Shown: positions 7,593-15,407 of the stretch, piece by piece
How the letters are laid out: each line of letters begins with the position of its first letter
Position numbering within the stretch: the stretch's first letter is position 1
From: an uncultured Anaerolineales bacterium
GTDB lineage: Bacteria; Chloroflexota; Anaerolineae; Anaerolineales; UBA6663
Assembly: GCA_937952305.1 (NCBI GenBank)
Contig: CALFZO010000059.1
Location: 1-35,815 of the forward strand
DNA: 35,815 nucleotides
Reading direction: 5' to 3'
Program-made: the position numbers and the translations under genes
The notes under the pieces: model-generated
Database searches by the model: none
The model's input: only the letters and a program-made list of their open reading frames with translations
What the model was told of the DNA's origin: nothing

Positions 7593-7930
7593 TGGGGCGC
7601 GGCCGCGGGCGGGGCGGCGTCCTGGGGCGCGGCCTCGGCCGCCGCAACCTGGGCCAGCCGCTTCTGCAGCTCGTCCACGGCGCCCACCAGCCGGGCCTGC
7701 TCGGCGCGCAGCTCGCGGTTCTCCTGCTCGGCGCGGGCCAGGCGCATGGCGCCGCTGCGGCCCAGACTGCCGCCGCCGCCGATGTCGAACAGGATCACCA
7801 GCAGGTAGCCGATGACGCCCAACGTGATCAGCCACGGCTGGCGCGCAATCACCGTGGCGATCGCGCTCATGACGAGCACGGCCCAGGCTTGCCAGTTCAG
7901 CAGGAACCAGAGGCGGTTGGGGTTTGGCAT
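7589..7930 (-). CDS. Small membrane protein with C-terminal coiled coil
   Basis: The 113-residue product has two adjacent hydrophobic segments: about 7-29 (WFLLNWQAWAVLVMSAIATV) and 34-50 (LITLGVIGYLLVILFDI). A charged heptad-like region follows (about 62-92, rich in E, L, R and Q) that should form a coiled coil, and the tail is rich in alanine, proline and glutamine. It resembles 2TM-type small proteins but I cannot name the family. It starts 7 bases after the VWA gene stop and ends in an ATGA overlap with the lipoprotein gene, so it is the middle member of a tight three-gene unit. A scaffold or partner role for the VWA protein is inferred from this context only. Confidence 0.72.
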   Translation of the reverse strand: MPNPNRLWFLLNWQAWAVLVMSAIATVIARQPWLITLGVIGYLLVILFDIGGGGSLGRSGAMRLARAEQENRELRAEQARLVGAVDELQKRLAQVAAAEAAPQDAAPPAAAPQ

Positions 7931-7937
7931 AGGCCGT

Positions 7938-9713
7938 TCACTGCTCCGCCGAGATGGCCGTGTACACGCGCTCAATCGTCGCCGGGTCGCCGGTGAAGGT
8001 CTTGCCGTTGGTGCGGTTGGCGGCGCGCAGCAGCAGGTCCTTGTCGGCGTCGTCGCCGTAGGCGATGGTGAAGACCTTGATGCCGTCCACGTCTTCACCC
8101 GAGGGCAGGCAGCCAAACATATCACTTTCACTCCGGTCGCTGGCCGTGTCCTGGCCGTCGGAGAGCACCACGATGCCATACAGGCGCTTCTCGCCGGCGA
8201 GCACATCTTCCGCGCGCAGGCCGTTGACGCGCTCGGCGGCGGCGCAGACCGCGTCGAACAGGGCCGTGCCGCCTTCGGCGTACAGGCCGCGCACGCGGTC
8301 GCCCAGCGTCTCGGCCACGTCGCCGGCCCGGCCGGCCGGCTGCATCTCGGTCACGCCGTCGCTGAACGGCATCACGATGACTTCGTCGTCCTTCTCCAGG
8401 CGCTGGATGAAGTTGGCCGTCGCCTCCACGGCGTTGGCGATCTTGTCGCCCTGCATGCTGCCGGACACGTCCACCACCAGGACGATGGTGGCCTTCTTCT
8501 TGGTCAGCTGGAAGACATCTTTGATCGCGGCGGTGACGTCGCCGGACGGACTGGCCAGCGCCGGCACCTGGGCCAGGGTCACCCGCGGATCGGTGCCGCC
8601 CTCCAGGGTGAGCGGCGCCCGCAAGGCGACAGCCGGATCGACGGGGCGCAGGTAGTTAGCCACTGCCAGCTCCTGCTGCTCGCGCGCCAGTAGAAAGTCA
8701 CGATAGAGCCGGGCCGCCTCCGCCTGTTCGCCGGTCACCCAGTCGGCGTCCACCACGCAGAACGGCTGCTCGGTCCAGAAGGTGCCTCCGGCCGGAAAGA
8801 TGAAGGCCAGCGGGAAGCGCAACTCGCCGGCGCGCTCGGCATTGGCCTTGAGCACCTCCGCCTCGCTGGAGTTGATGGCGTGCAGATAAGACGGGCCGCG
8901 GCGCGCCATCAACGCGATGAGGTCGCGGTTCTGCACGCCGTAGTGGTAGGTGTGAAACTCCACGTTGTGGAAGGCGGCCAGCACCTCGTCGCTCTTGACG
9001 GCCGCGGGCGTCAGGCCGCTGGTCTGGCCGAGGGTGTCATAGGCCAGCGCGGTCATGATCAGCAGGCCGGAGTTGGAGTAGTCTGGGTGGGTGTGACCGA
9101 ACTTGAACTCGCCCCACTCGGGGTGGCCGTAGCGCGCCCAGCCCTGCGGATCGGCGGCCAGCTCCACGATGGTGTCCCAGCCGATGGGCTGATCCGGCCA
9201 GCCGAGCGCCTCAGCGAAGGGCCGCCACATGCCGAAGCCGATGGGCGCATAGACCGTGGGCTGGCAGGCGTCCGGGACAAGCGGCTGGCCGGTGCGGTCA
9301 CGCCAGATCTGGTTGGTCTCGTCGACCCAGCCCTGGTCGCCCGGGCTCCACACGGTGGGCTGGATCTTGCCGCTGAGGATGTCGGTCTGGGAGCCGCCGG
9401 AGGTGACGTGCGTGACGCGCACGAAGACCGGCTTGCCGCTGGCGATCTTCAGCCCGGCCGCGTTGAACTTCTCGGTGGCGGCGTCCACCCAGTCTTCTTT
9501 GGCGTTGGACGAGTAGAAGCTGATCTCCACCGCGCCCGCCGTGGGCGTGCCGGCCGCCGTCCCCCCGCCGCCCGCGCAGTTGATGTTGATCAACGGGCAC
9601 AAGGCCCCCGACAGGACGACCGAGACGCAGATGATGGCGCCAAAGAGCAGCCCGGCCGCCACCACGATGACGATCCCGATCCAACGGTTCTTGCCTTCGG
9701 AGTACATGCTCAT
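7938..9713 (-). CDS. Membrane-anchored solute-binding domain plus VWA domain protein
   Basis: The 591-residue product has one N-terminal membrane segment (about 12-36), then a short glycine/threonine linker. An ABC-type extracellular solute-binding-like domain follows (about 60-365; FYSSNAKEDWVDAATEKFN, then VWSPGDQGWVD). A von Willebrand factor A domain occupies about 408-590. The MIDAS metal site is complete: DVSGSM with D415, S417 and S419, T483 in GGTALFD, and D518 in LSDGQD. The domains would face outside the cytoplasm. The pairing is known in annotated proteins, but its function is not settled; metal-dependent adhesion or assembly of a surface complex is plausible. The ATG at 9713 has GAGGGA about 7 bases upstream. 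The coiled-coil and lipoprotein genes follow directly, and the SUMF1-fold gene precedes it by 50 bases. Confidence 0.9.
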   Translation of the reverse strand: MSMYSEGKNRWIGIVIVVAAGLLFGAIICVSVVLSGALCPLININCAGGGGTAAGTPTAGAVEISFYSSNAKEDWVDAATEKFNAAGLKIASGKPVFVRVTHVTSGGSQTDILSGKIQPTVWSPGDQGWVDETNQIWRDRTGQPLVPDACQPTVYAPIGFGMWRPFAEALGWPDQPIGWDTIVELAADPQGWARYGHPEWGEFKFGHTHPDYSNSGLLIMTALAYDTLGQTSGLTPAAVKSDEVLAAFHNVEFHTYHYGVQNRDLIALMARRGPSYLHAINSSEAEVLKANAERAGELRFPLAFIFPAGGTFWTEQPFCVVDADWVTGEQAEAARLYRDFLLAREQQELAVANYLRPVDPAVALRAPLTLEGGTDPRVTLAQVPALASPSGDVTAAIKDVFQLTKKKATIVLVVDVSGSMQGDKIANAVEATANFIQRLEKDDEVIVMPFSDGVTEMQPAGRAGDVAETLGDRVRGLYAEGGTALFDAVCAAAERVNGLRAEDVLAGEKRLYGIVVLSDGQDTASDRSESDMFGCLPSGEDVDGIKVFTIAYGDDADKDLLLRAANRTNGKTFTGDPATIERVYTAISAEQ

Positions 9714-9763
9714 CGTCGCTTCCCTCGCTGCCCATCAGGAGTCGCGGCGGCCGACGCTTCAGC

Positions 9764-10585
9764 TTATTTGTGCGCCACCACGATGCGGAAACCCAGAAAC
9801 GGGAAAAAGTAGCCGGCGGGGTAGCCGCGCCGATAGGAGGCGCGCCCGCCGTAGGCGGTGTCATTGTAGGAGCCGCCGCGCGCCACCCGCAGATCCTGCC
9901 CGCCGACGAAGGCCTCGCCGGACAGCGGCGTGTAGACGCTGGTCGTCCACTCCTGGACATTGCCGCCCATGTCCACGGCGCCGCACGGGCTGACATCGCC
10001 GGGCAGGTTGGCCGTTGAGCAGGTGCGCTCCAGGCCGCTCTCCAAGAGGTTGGCCTGGCCGGGCTGAAACTCCGCGCCCCACGGGAACGGCCGGCCATCG
10101 TCGCCGCGCGCCGCCTTCTCCCACTCGGCCTCGGTCGGCAGCCGGACCACGCGCTCCTTCTGCGTGCTCAGCCAGCGGCAGTATGCTTCGGCCTCATGGA
10201 AGGTCAGCCCGGCGACCGGGTGGTCGAACCGGCTCTCCTGGCTGCGCCAATCGAACGGGCGGGCGCGGTCCTCGCGCCCCCAGCCCAGCCCCCGCCCCTG
10301 GCGCCAGGCCCAGCCGGCCTCGCTCCACCAGGGTCGTTCACCGTAGCCGCCGGCCTCCAGAAAGGCCGCGTATTGCCGCACCGTGACGGGCGCGTGCGCG
10401 ATCTCGAATTCGGCTACCTGGACTTCGCGGCGCGGGGCCTCGCGCGGATGAAAACGGCTGCCCATGATGAAGCCGCCGGACGCCACGCGGTGCGTCAGGC
10501 CGATCGAGCCCAGGTGGGCCTCCGGGTCGGCCGCATCCCGCTTGACCCACTGCTGGATGAAATTGGCGCCGTCGGTCTCGCTCAT
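9764..10585 (-). CDS. SUMF1/formylglycine-generating-enzyme-fold protein, probably not an FGE
   Basis: The 273-residue product is a C-type-lectin-like SUMF1 domain: GGFIMGS near 37-43, VRLPTEAEWEKAARG near 147-161, DMGGNVQEWTTS near 205-216, RVARGGSY near 233-240 and the closing GFRIVV. In true formylglycine-generating enzymes the sequence after GGS carries the two copper-binding cysteines. Here it reads NDTAYGGRASYRRG with no cysteine, so sulfatase activation is not expected. No signal peptide is seen. Related domains act in sulfoxide synthases, in pyoverdine maturation and as ligand-binding modules next to kinases or peptidases, so the role is open. It sits between a secreted sugar dehydrogenase and the VWA gene; a candidate hairpin terminator precedes it, so it may have its own promoter. 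Confidence 0.87.
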   Translation of the reverse strand: MSETDGANFIQQWVKRDAADPEAHLGSIGLTHRVASGGFIMGSRFHPREAPRREVQVAEFEIAHAPVTVRQYAAFLEAGGYGERPWWSEAGWAWRQGRGLGWGREDRARPFDWRSQESRFDHPVAGLTFHEAEAYCRWLSTQKERVVRLPTEAEWEKAARGDDGRPFPWGAEFQPGQANLLESGLERTCSTANLPGDVSPCGAVDMGGNVQEWTTSVYTPLSGEAFVGGQDLRVARGGSYNDTAYGGRASYRRGYPAGYFFPFLGFRIVVAHK

Positions 10586-10600
10586 GCTGGCATTTTAACA

Positions 10601-10634
10601 CCGGACGCCCGAGCCAGATGGCCCGGGCGTCGGG
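10601..10634 (-). terminator. Candidate hairpin terminator after the sugar dehydrogenase gene
   Basis: Positions 10601-10615 and 10620-10634 pair into a G+C-rich stem of about 12 pairs (core GACGCCCG with CGGGCGTC) with one mismatch and a four-base loop. On the minus strand it lies about 25 bases after the dehydrogenase stop. It is followed only by TGTTAAAATG, not a clear T run, so termination may be partial. Confidence 0.5.
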
Positions 10635-10659
10635 GAAGCGGCGGCGGCGTCTAACCGCG

Positions 10660-12846
10660 TCAACGCCGGGCAACCGGCAGGAACGTCAGGATCGCCGGGA
10701 CAAAGGTGGCCGTGTAAGTGCCATCAGCCGCCGGCACCGTCAGCGCCACGGGCGCGAGCAGATAAGGCTGGCCATTGACGGACTGCGCCGGGGCGCTGAG
10801 GTTCAGCGTGGCCCCCTGCCAGCCGGTCAGGTCGGTGTTGCTGGCCGTGAACAGCAGTTCGTTCACCTGCAACTGCAGGTTGGCCGGGCTGGTGTTGAAG
10901 GTCAGGGTGATGCGGTTCGGCTCCAGCGTGCGCGTGACGGTAGTGGCGAGGCCGAGCACATCGGTGGCCGTCAGGCGCACCTCCAGGTAGCTCAGCGCGG
11001 CGGCGTTGAGGTCCTCCGGGCCGGGCGGCGTGACCGACAGGTTGTTGCCGGCCGTGGCGGGCAGATACGGGTGATAGTGAGGCGCGCCGGGGCTGGTGAT
11101 GTCGACGTGCCACTGGCGCACCTCCCAGGTCAGGCGGTTGGCCGGCAGCGCGCCCTCCTGCGCATCGGTGGCGCTGCCGGTGAGCGTCAGCGCCTGGCCC
11201 ACCACGAAGGGCACGCCGCTGGCGGGCGAGGTGATGACCGGGACCGGCGGGTCGTCGCCGGGGAAAACGCGCAGCGTGGCCGGGGCCGAGACCCCGCCGA
11301 CGTCGTCGCGCACCACCAGCGTGGCCGTATAAGCGCCGGTAGCCGCGTAGGCGTGCGTCACGGAGGCCTGGTCCGAGCCAAGCTGGCTCTGGCCGTCGCC
11401 GAACGTCCAGTCGTACGTCAGCGGGTCGCCGTTGGGGTCGCTGCTGCCGGCCGCGCTGAACGTGATCGACAGGTCGCCGTACGGCAGGTCCGCCGACAGG
11501 GCGGCGGTGGGGTTGTCGTTGCCGGACGTGATGCGGCGCACCTGGCCGCCGCCGGCGTAGGTGGTGTAGTACAGGCCCGCGCTCGCATTGAAGGGGTTGA
11601 AGGCCAGGTGCACGGCGCTGTTGGAGCCGAGGGCGGTGGCCAGGGTGGCGGCGGTGTAGTTGCCGCCGGACTCGGTGACGCTGAAGATGGCGCCGCAGAC
11701 ATAGTCGCTGAACAGGTAGCCGCCGCTGAAGCCGGCCGGCCAGCCGCTGTCCGCCGGCACAAAAGCGCCGCCGGTGATGGAGTTGCAGTTCTGGACCGAA
11801 GTGCCCGGCACGCTGTTGCCGCCGTGCCGGTAGCTGAAGACCGGGTTGGTCAGGCCGGCCGGCGGCGCGCCGCAGTTGCTGGACGAGCCGTTGGCGCACG
11901 GGCCTTCGCGCAGGTTCCAGCCGTAATCGGCGCCGGCCGCGCCCTCGTCGATCTCCTCCCACACGCCCTGGCCGACGTCGTTGATGAAGAAGCGCGTGCC
12001 GACGGCCTTCGGGTCAAAGGCGAAGCGGAACGGGTTACGCAGGCCCCAAGCGAAGGTCTCCTGGCAGTGCTGGCCGGCCGTCGTGCTGCCGGTGACGTTG
12101 CAGCGGCCGGTGCCGGCGCCCTGGAACGGGTTCGTGGGCGGGATGTCGCCGGCGCGTGTGACGCGCAGCACCTTGCCAGTGAGGACGTGGGTATCCCGCG
12201 CGGCGTTGTTGCTGCCGGCACAGCCGCCGCCGGCGTAATCGCAGCCGCCGTCGCCGATGGTGATGTACAGGTAGCCGTCCGCGCCGAAGGCCAGGTCGCC
12301 GGCGTTGTGGTTGCCGTTGGGCGAGGGCATGTTGTCCACCAGCACGGTCTCAGTGCCGGTCAGCACAGTGCTGCCCGACAATTCAAAGCGCGCCACCCGG
12401 TTGACCGGATAGTTGGCGTCCACGGCCGCGCCGCCGCTGTTGTTGCAGTGGCCGCCCGGTTTGCGGTAGGTGTAGAACAGGTAGATGAAATGGTTGGTCG
12501 TGAACTCGGGGTCCACGGCCACACCCAGCAGGCCGCGTTCCGAGTTCGTGCAGACGCGGCTGCTGCCCCAGGCGGTGGCGAAGTCCACGGCCGGCGAGGC
12601 GCCCAGGCTGCCGTTCTGGACGATCCAGAGCTTGCCGGTCTGGGTGGTGACCAGCATCCGGTTGTCGGGCGTGAACGCCAGCGCGGTCGGGCCGCCGACG
12701 TTGACCACCAGCGCGTCGGTGAACGGCGGATTGACGGTCAGCACCCCTTCGAGCGCGGAGGCCGCCGGCACGGTCGGCCAGCCGAGGGCGCTCCACAGCA
12801 GGGTCAGGCTCAACAAGACGGCGATCCAGCGGAAGGGCGTTTTCAT
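10660..12846 (-). CDS. Secreted PQQ-type glucose/sorbosone dehydrogenase-like protein with PKD domain
   Basis: The 728-residue product begins with a clear signal peptide (about 1-31, ending TVPAASA). Residues about 35-440 form a glucose/sorbosone dehydrogenase-like six-bladed propeller: ERGLLGVAVDPEF, then GNHNAGDLAFGADGYLYI, then GLRNPFRFAFDP. A PKD domain follows (about 445-530; YDWTFGDGQSQ and YTATLVVRD). Two further beta-rich regions lead to the C-terminus, ILTFLPVARR. Soluble relatives oxidise sugars with PQQ and calcium outside the cytoplasm, but many propellers of this type have untested substrates. Eight or more cysteines suggest disulfides. The end resembles the tail of the secreted protein at the right edge. 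The start at 12846 has GAGG about 9 bases upstream. Confidence 0.87.
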   Translation of the reverse strand: MKTPFRWIAVLLSLTLLWSALGWPTVPAASALEGVLTVNPPFTDALVVNVGGPTALAFTPDNRMLVTTQTGKLWIVQNGSLGASPAVDFATAWGSSRVCTNSERGLLGVAVDPEFTTNHFIYLFYTYRKPGGHCNNSGGAAVDANYPVNRVARFELSGSTVLTGTETVLVDNMPSPNGNHNAGDLAFGADGYLYITIGDGGCDYAGGGCAGSNNAARDTHVLTGKVLRVTRAGDIPPTNPFQGAGTGRCNVTGSTTAGQHCQETFAWGLRNPFRFAFDPKAVGTRFFINDVGQGVWEEIDEGAAGADYGWNLREGPCANGSSSNCGAPPAGLTNPVFSYRHGGNSVPGTSVQNCNSITGGAFVPADSGWPAGFSGGYLFSDYVCGAIFSVTESGGNYTAATLATALGSNSAVHLAFNPFNASAGLYYTTYAGGGQVRRITSGNDNPTAALSADLPYGDLSITFSAAGSSDPNGDPLTYDWTFGDGQSQLGSDQASVTHAYAATGAYTATLVVRDDVGGVSAPATLRVFPGDDPPVPVITSPASGVPFVVGQALTLTGSATDAQEGALPANRLTWEVRQWHVDITSPGAPHYHPYLPATAGNNLSVTPPGPEDLNAAALSYLEVRLTATDVLGLATTVTRTLEPNRITLTFNTSPANLQLQVNELLFTASNTDLTGWQGATLNLSAPAQSVNGQPYLLAPVALTVPAADGTYTATFVPAILTFLPVARR

Positions 12847-12961
12847 CGGCGTGGTCCTCGAGACGGGAGTGCGCGGGTGCCGCTCATTGTCGCGGAGGGC
12901 GCGCCGGCTGAGAATGGGTAAAACCTCGGAGGCGCGCCCGGCAAAAGCGCGACCGCGGCGC

Positions 12962-13207
12962 TCAGTTGCGGTCCTCCAGCCAGTCGCTCAGCCACTGGAA
13001 GCCGAACGTCACCAGCACCAGCAGGCCGGCCACCAGGGCCCCGCCCGCCATGCACACCAGGCCGGTGGCCAGGCCGCCCGGCCCGTAGAAGATCAGGATC
13101 AGGCCGCCGCCGACGACGAAGAGCACGGCGAAGAAACCGATCAGCAAGTTCCTGTCGGTGACGGTGCGGAAACGGCGCAGGTCGGTGGGTTTGGGCGGCT
13201 TGGACAT
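12962..13207 (-). CDS. Small two-helix membrane protein
   Basis: The 81-residue product has a basic, proline-rich N-terminus (MSKPPKPTDLRRFR) and two transmembrane segments (about 20-41 and 46-70) separated by a short GPGG turn. It ends in a charged tail, SDWLEDRN. The start is supported by GGAGG about 9 bases upstream of 13207. It is divergent from threonine synthase and lies 115 bases upstream of the sugar dehydrogenase gene. I do not recognise a family and no function is proposed. Confidence 0.7.
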   Translation of the reverse strand: MSKPPKPTDLRRFRTVTDRNLLIGFFAVLFVVGGGLILIFYGPGGLATGLVCMAGGALVAGLLVLVTFGFQWLSDWLEDRN

Positions 13208-13298
13208 CGGCGGCCGGCCTCCAGGCGGCGCGCATGGCCCAGCCGAACGGCCGGACCCGCTTCAAGATTGTATCGCGGCCGGGGCCGCCGCTGCGCCT

Positions 13299-13306
13299 GC
13301 TATAAT
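13299..13306 (+). promoter_or_regulatory. Extended -10 promoter of thrC; leaderless start predicted
   Basis: The sequence reads TGC directly before a perfect TATAAT (13301-13306), an extended -10 element, and no -35 box is visible. Only seven bases separate TATAAT from the ATG at 13314, so transcription should begin at or next to the start codon. No ribosome-binding site could fit. Confidence 0.7.
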
Positions 13307-13313
13307 CGCGGCG

Positions 13314-14372
13314 ATGGCCTCCTACGGTCTCATTCACCGCTATCGCGAATTCATCCAGCTCCCGCCCAACGCCGTCCCCGTCACGCTGCACGAAGGCGAC
13401 ACGCCGCTGATCCTGGCGCCGCGCCTGAGCGAGGCGCTGGGGGCCGAGGTGTGGTTGAAGTTCGAGGGCCTCAACCCGACCGGTTCCTTTAAGGATCGCG
13501 GGATGACGGTGGCGATGACGGCCGCCCAGGCCCAGGGGGCCACCGCCTGCATCTGCGCGTCCACGGGCAACACGGCCGCGTCGGCGGCCGCCTACGCGGC
13601 GCGCGCCGGCCTGATCTGCTACGTGCTCATCCCGGAGGGCAAGGTGGCGGCCGGCAAACTGGCCGGCGCCGTGGCTTACGGCGCGCAGGTCATCCAGGTC
13701 CAGGGCTCGTTCGACGACGCGCTGACGCTGGTGCGCGAGATCTCCGACCGCCAGCCGATCGCGCTGGTCAACTCCGTCAACCCGTACCGGCTGGAGGGCC
13801 AGAAGACGGCGGCCTTCGAACTGTGTGACACGCTCGGCCGCGCGCCAGACTGGGTCTGCCTGCCGGTGGGCAACGCCGGCAACATCACGGCCTACTGGAA
13901 GGGCTTTGTTGAATATCACCTGGCCGGTTACGCCGCGGACCTGCCGCAGATGCTGGGCGTGCAGGCCGCCGGCGCGGCCCCGCTGGTGCTCGGCCACGCG
14001 GTGGACAAACCGGAGACGGTGGCCACGGCCATCCGCATCGGCCGGCCGGCGCGCGGCGAAGAGGCCCTGACGGCGGCCGAGGAGTCCGGCGGCCAGATCG
14101 TGGCCGTCAGCGACGATGAGATCCTGGCGATGCAACGGCGGCTGGCGGCTGAGGGCGTCTGGTGTGAGCCGGCGTCCGCGGCCGGCGCGGCCGGCCTGTA
14201 CAAAGAAGTCATCGAGGGCCGCCTGACCGAGCGCGTCCGCGGCCGGACGGTGGTGTGCGTGCTCACAGGTCACGGCCTCAAAGACCCAGACAGCATCATG
14301 GCGCGTTTCCCGGCGCCGCGCGTCATCCCCGCGCAGCTGGAGGCGCTGGCCGGGCTGCTGGGTCGGCGCTGA
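13314..14372 (+). CDS. thrC: Threonine synthase
   Basis: The 352-residue product is the short form of threonine synthase, a PLP enzyme (fold type II) that converts O-phospho-L-homoserine to L-threonine. The PLP lysine is K60 in NPTGSFKDRG, STGNTAASAAAYAARAG forms the substrate loop, and LPVGNAGNITAYWKGF binds the PLP phosphate. CEPASAAGAAG near the end is typical. The start at 13314 is chosen because family sequence begins there and a TATAAT lies seven bases upstream; longer upstream frames have no family character. An aldo/keto reductase gene and homoserine kinase follow on the same strand with gaps of 28 and 29 bases, so the last two steps of threonine synthesis are probably one transcript. 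Confidence 0.95.
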   Translation: MASYGLIHRYREFIQLPPNAVPVTLHEGDTPLILAPRLSEALGAEVWLKFEGLNPTGSFKDRGMTVAMTAAQAQGATACICASTGNTAASAAAYAARAGLICYVLIPEGKVAAGKLAGAVAYGAQVIQVQGSFDDALTLVREISDRQPIALVNSVNPYRLEGQKTAAFELCDTLGRAPDWVCLPVGNAGNITAYWKGFVEYHLAGYAADLPQMLGVQAAGAAPLVLGHAVDKPETVATAIRIGRPARGEEALTAAEESGGQIVAVSDDEILAMQRRLAAEGVWCEPASAAGAAGLYKEVIEGRLTERVRGRTVVCVLTGHGLKDPDSIMARFPAPRVIPAQLEALAGLLGRR

Positions 14373-14400
14373 GACGGCGTCCCCGCCGTTGGAGGACCTC

Positions 14401-15378
14401 ATGGACTACATCCCGCTGGGCCGCACCGGCCTGAAAGTCTCCCGCATCTGCCTGGGCATGATGACCTACGGCACGCCGCAGTGGCGCAGCTGGGTCCTCG
14501 ACGAGAGCCAGAGCCGCCCGTTCATCCAGCGCGCCCTGGAGTTGGGCCTCAACTTCTTCGATACCGCCAACGTCTACTCCAACGGGGTCAGCGAGGAGAT
14601 CACGGGCCGCGCCCTGCGTGATTTCGCCCGCCGCGACGAAGTCGTCATCGCCACCAAGGTCTACTTCCCGATGGGGCCCAAGCCCACTCAGGGCGGGCTC
14701 TCGCGCAAGCACATCTTCGACGCCATCGACGCCTCGCTGCGCCGCCTGGGCACGGACTACGTCGACCTGTACCAGATCCACCGCTGGGACAAAGACACGC
14801 CGATCGAGGTCACGCTGGAGGCCCTGCACGACGTCGTCAAGGCCGGCAAGGCCCGCCACATCGGCGCTTCGTCTATGTACGCCTGGCAGTTCGCCAAAGC
14901 CCAGCACACGGCCGAGCGCCACGGCTGGACGCCGTTCGCGGCGATGCAGAACCACTACAACCTGATCTACCGCGAGGAGGAGCGCGAGATGCTGCCGGCC
15001 TGCCGCGACATGGGCGTGGCCGTCCTGCCGTGGAGCCCGCTGGCGCGCGGTTTCCTGGCCGGCAACCGCACCGCCGAGAAGGGCGGCGTCACCGAGCGGG
15101 CGCGCACCGACGCCTTCGCGCATCAGATGTATTACCAGCCGGCCGATTTCGAGGTGGCCGGCCGCTGCGCCGAGCTCGCCCAACGGCGCGGCGTCACCTC
15201 CGCGCAGATCGCGCTGGCCTGGCTCCTGCACCAGCCCGGTGTCACCGCGCCCATCATTGGCGCCAGCCAGATGCCGCAGCTGGAGGAGGCCGTGGCCGCC
15301 CTCAGCCTGCCGCTCTCGGCTGAGGAGTGCCGCTTCCTGGAAGAGCGCTACGTGCCGCACGCGGTGCTCGGACACTGA
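14401..15378 (+). CDS. Aldo/keto reductase, YajO-like
   Basis: The 325-residue product is a (beta/alpha)8 NADPH-dependent reductase, closely resembling E. coli YajO along its length (LGRTGLKVSRICLGMMTYG, then RWDKDTPIEVTLEAL, then YNLIYREEEREMLP). The catalytic tetrad is complete: D54, Y59, K86 and H127 (QIHRWD). Late IGASQMPQLEEA residues form the cofactor-binding end. YajO has been linked to thiamine or deoxyxylulose metabolism, but the substrate here cannot be inferred. The ATG at 14401 is preferred to an in-frame TTG at 14389 because GGAGG sits directly upstream at a normal distance. It lies between thrC and thrB, an unusual guest in a threonine operon. Confidence 0.92.
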   Translation: MDYIPLGRTGLKVSRICLGMMTYGTPQWRSWVLDESQSRPFIQRALELGLNFFDTANVYSNGVSEEITGRALRDFARRDEVVIATKVYFPMGPKPTQGGLSRKHIFDAIDASLRRLGTDYVDLYQIHRWDKDTPIEVTLEALHDVVKAGKARHIGASSMYAWQFAKAQHTAERHGWTPFAAMQNHYNLIYREEEREMLPACRDMGVAVLPWSPLARGFLAGNRTAEKGGVTERARTDAFAHQMYYQPADFEVAGRCAELAQRRGVTSAQIALAWLLHQPGVTAPIIGASQMPQLEEAVAALSLPLSAEECRFLEERYVPHAVLGH

Positions 15379-15407
15379 CCGCGCGCCGGTCCGCCGTCGT
15401 CGCCGCC

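Noticed and set aside
10618..12921. Plus-strand open frame of 767 codons opposite the sugar dehydrogenase
   Set aside because: Repetitive arginine/glycine/valine composition with no fold signal; the minus strand has a signal peptide, propeller and PKD domain. It is a shadow.
12896..12942. Pair of GGCGCGCC-type sequences that could form a hairpin after the small membrane gene
   Set aside because: Each copy is itself palindromic, so the pairing is trivial, and the loop is about 25 bases with no T run. Not called a terminator.
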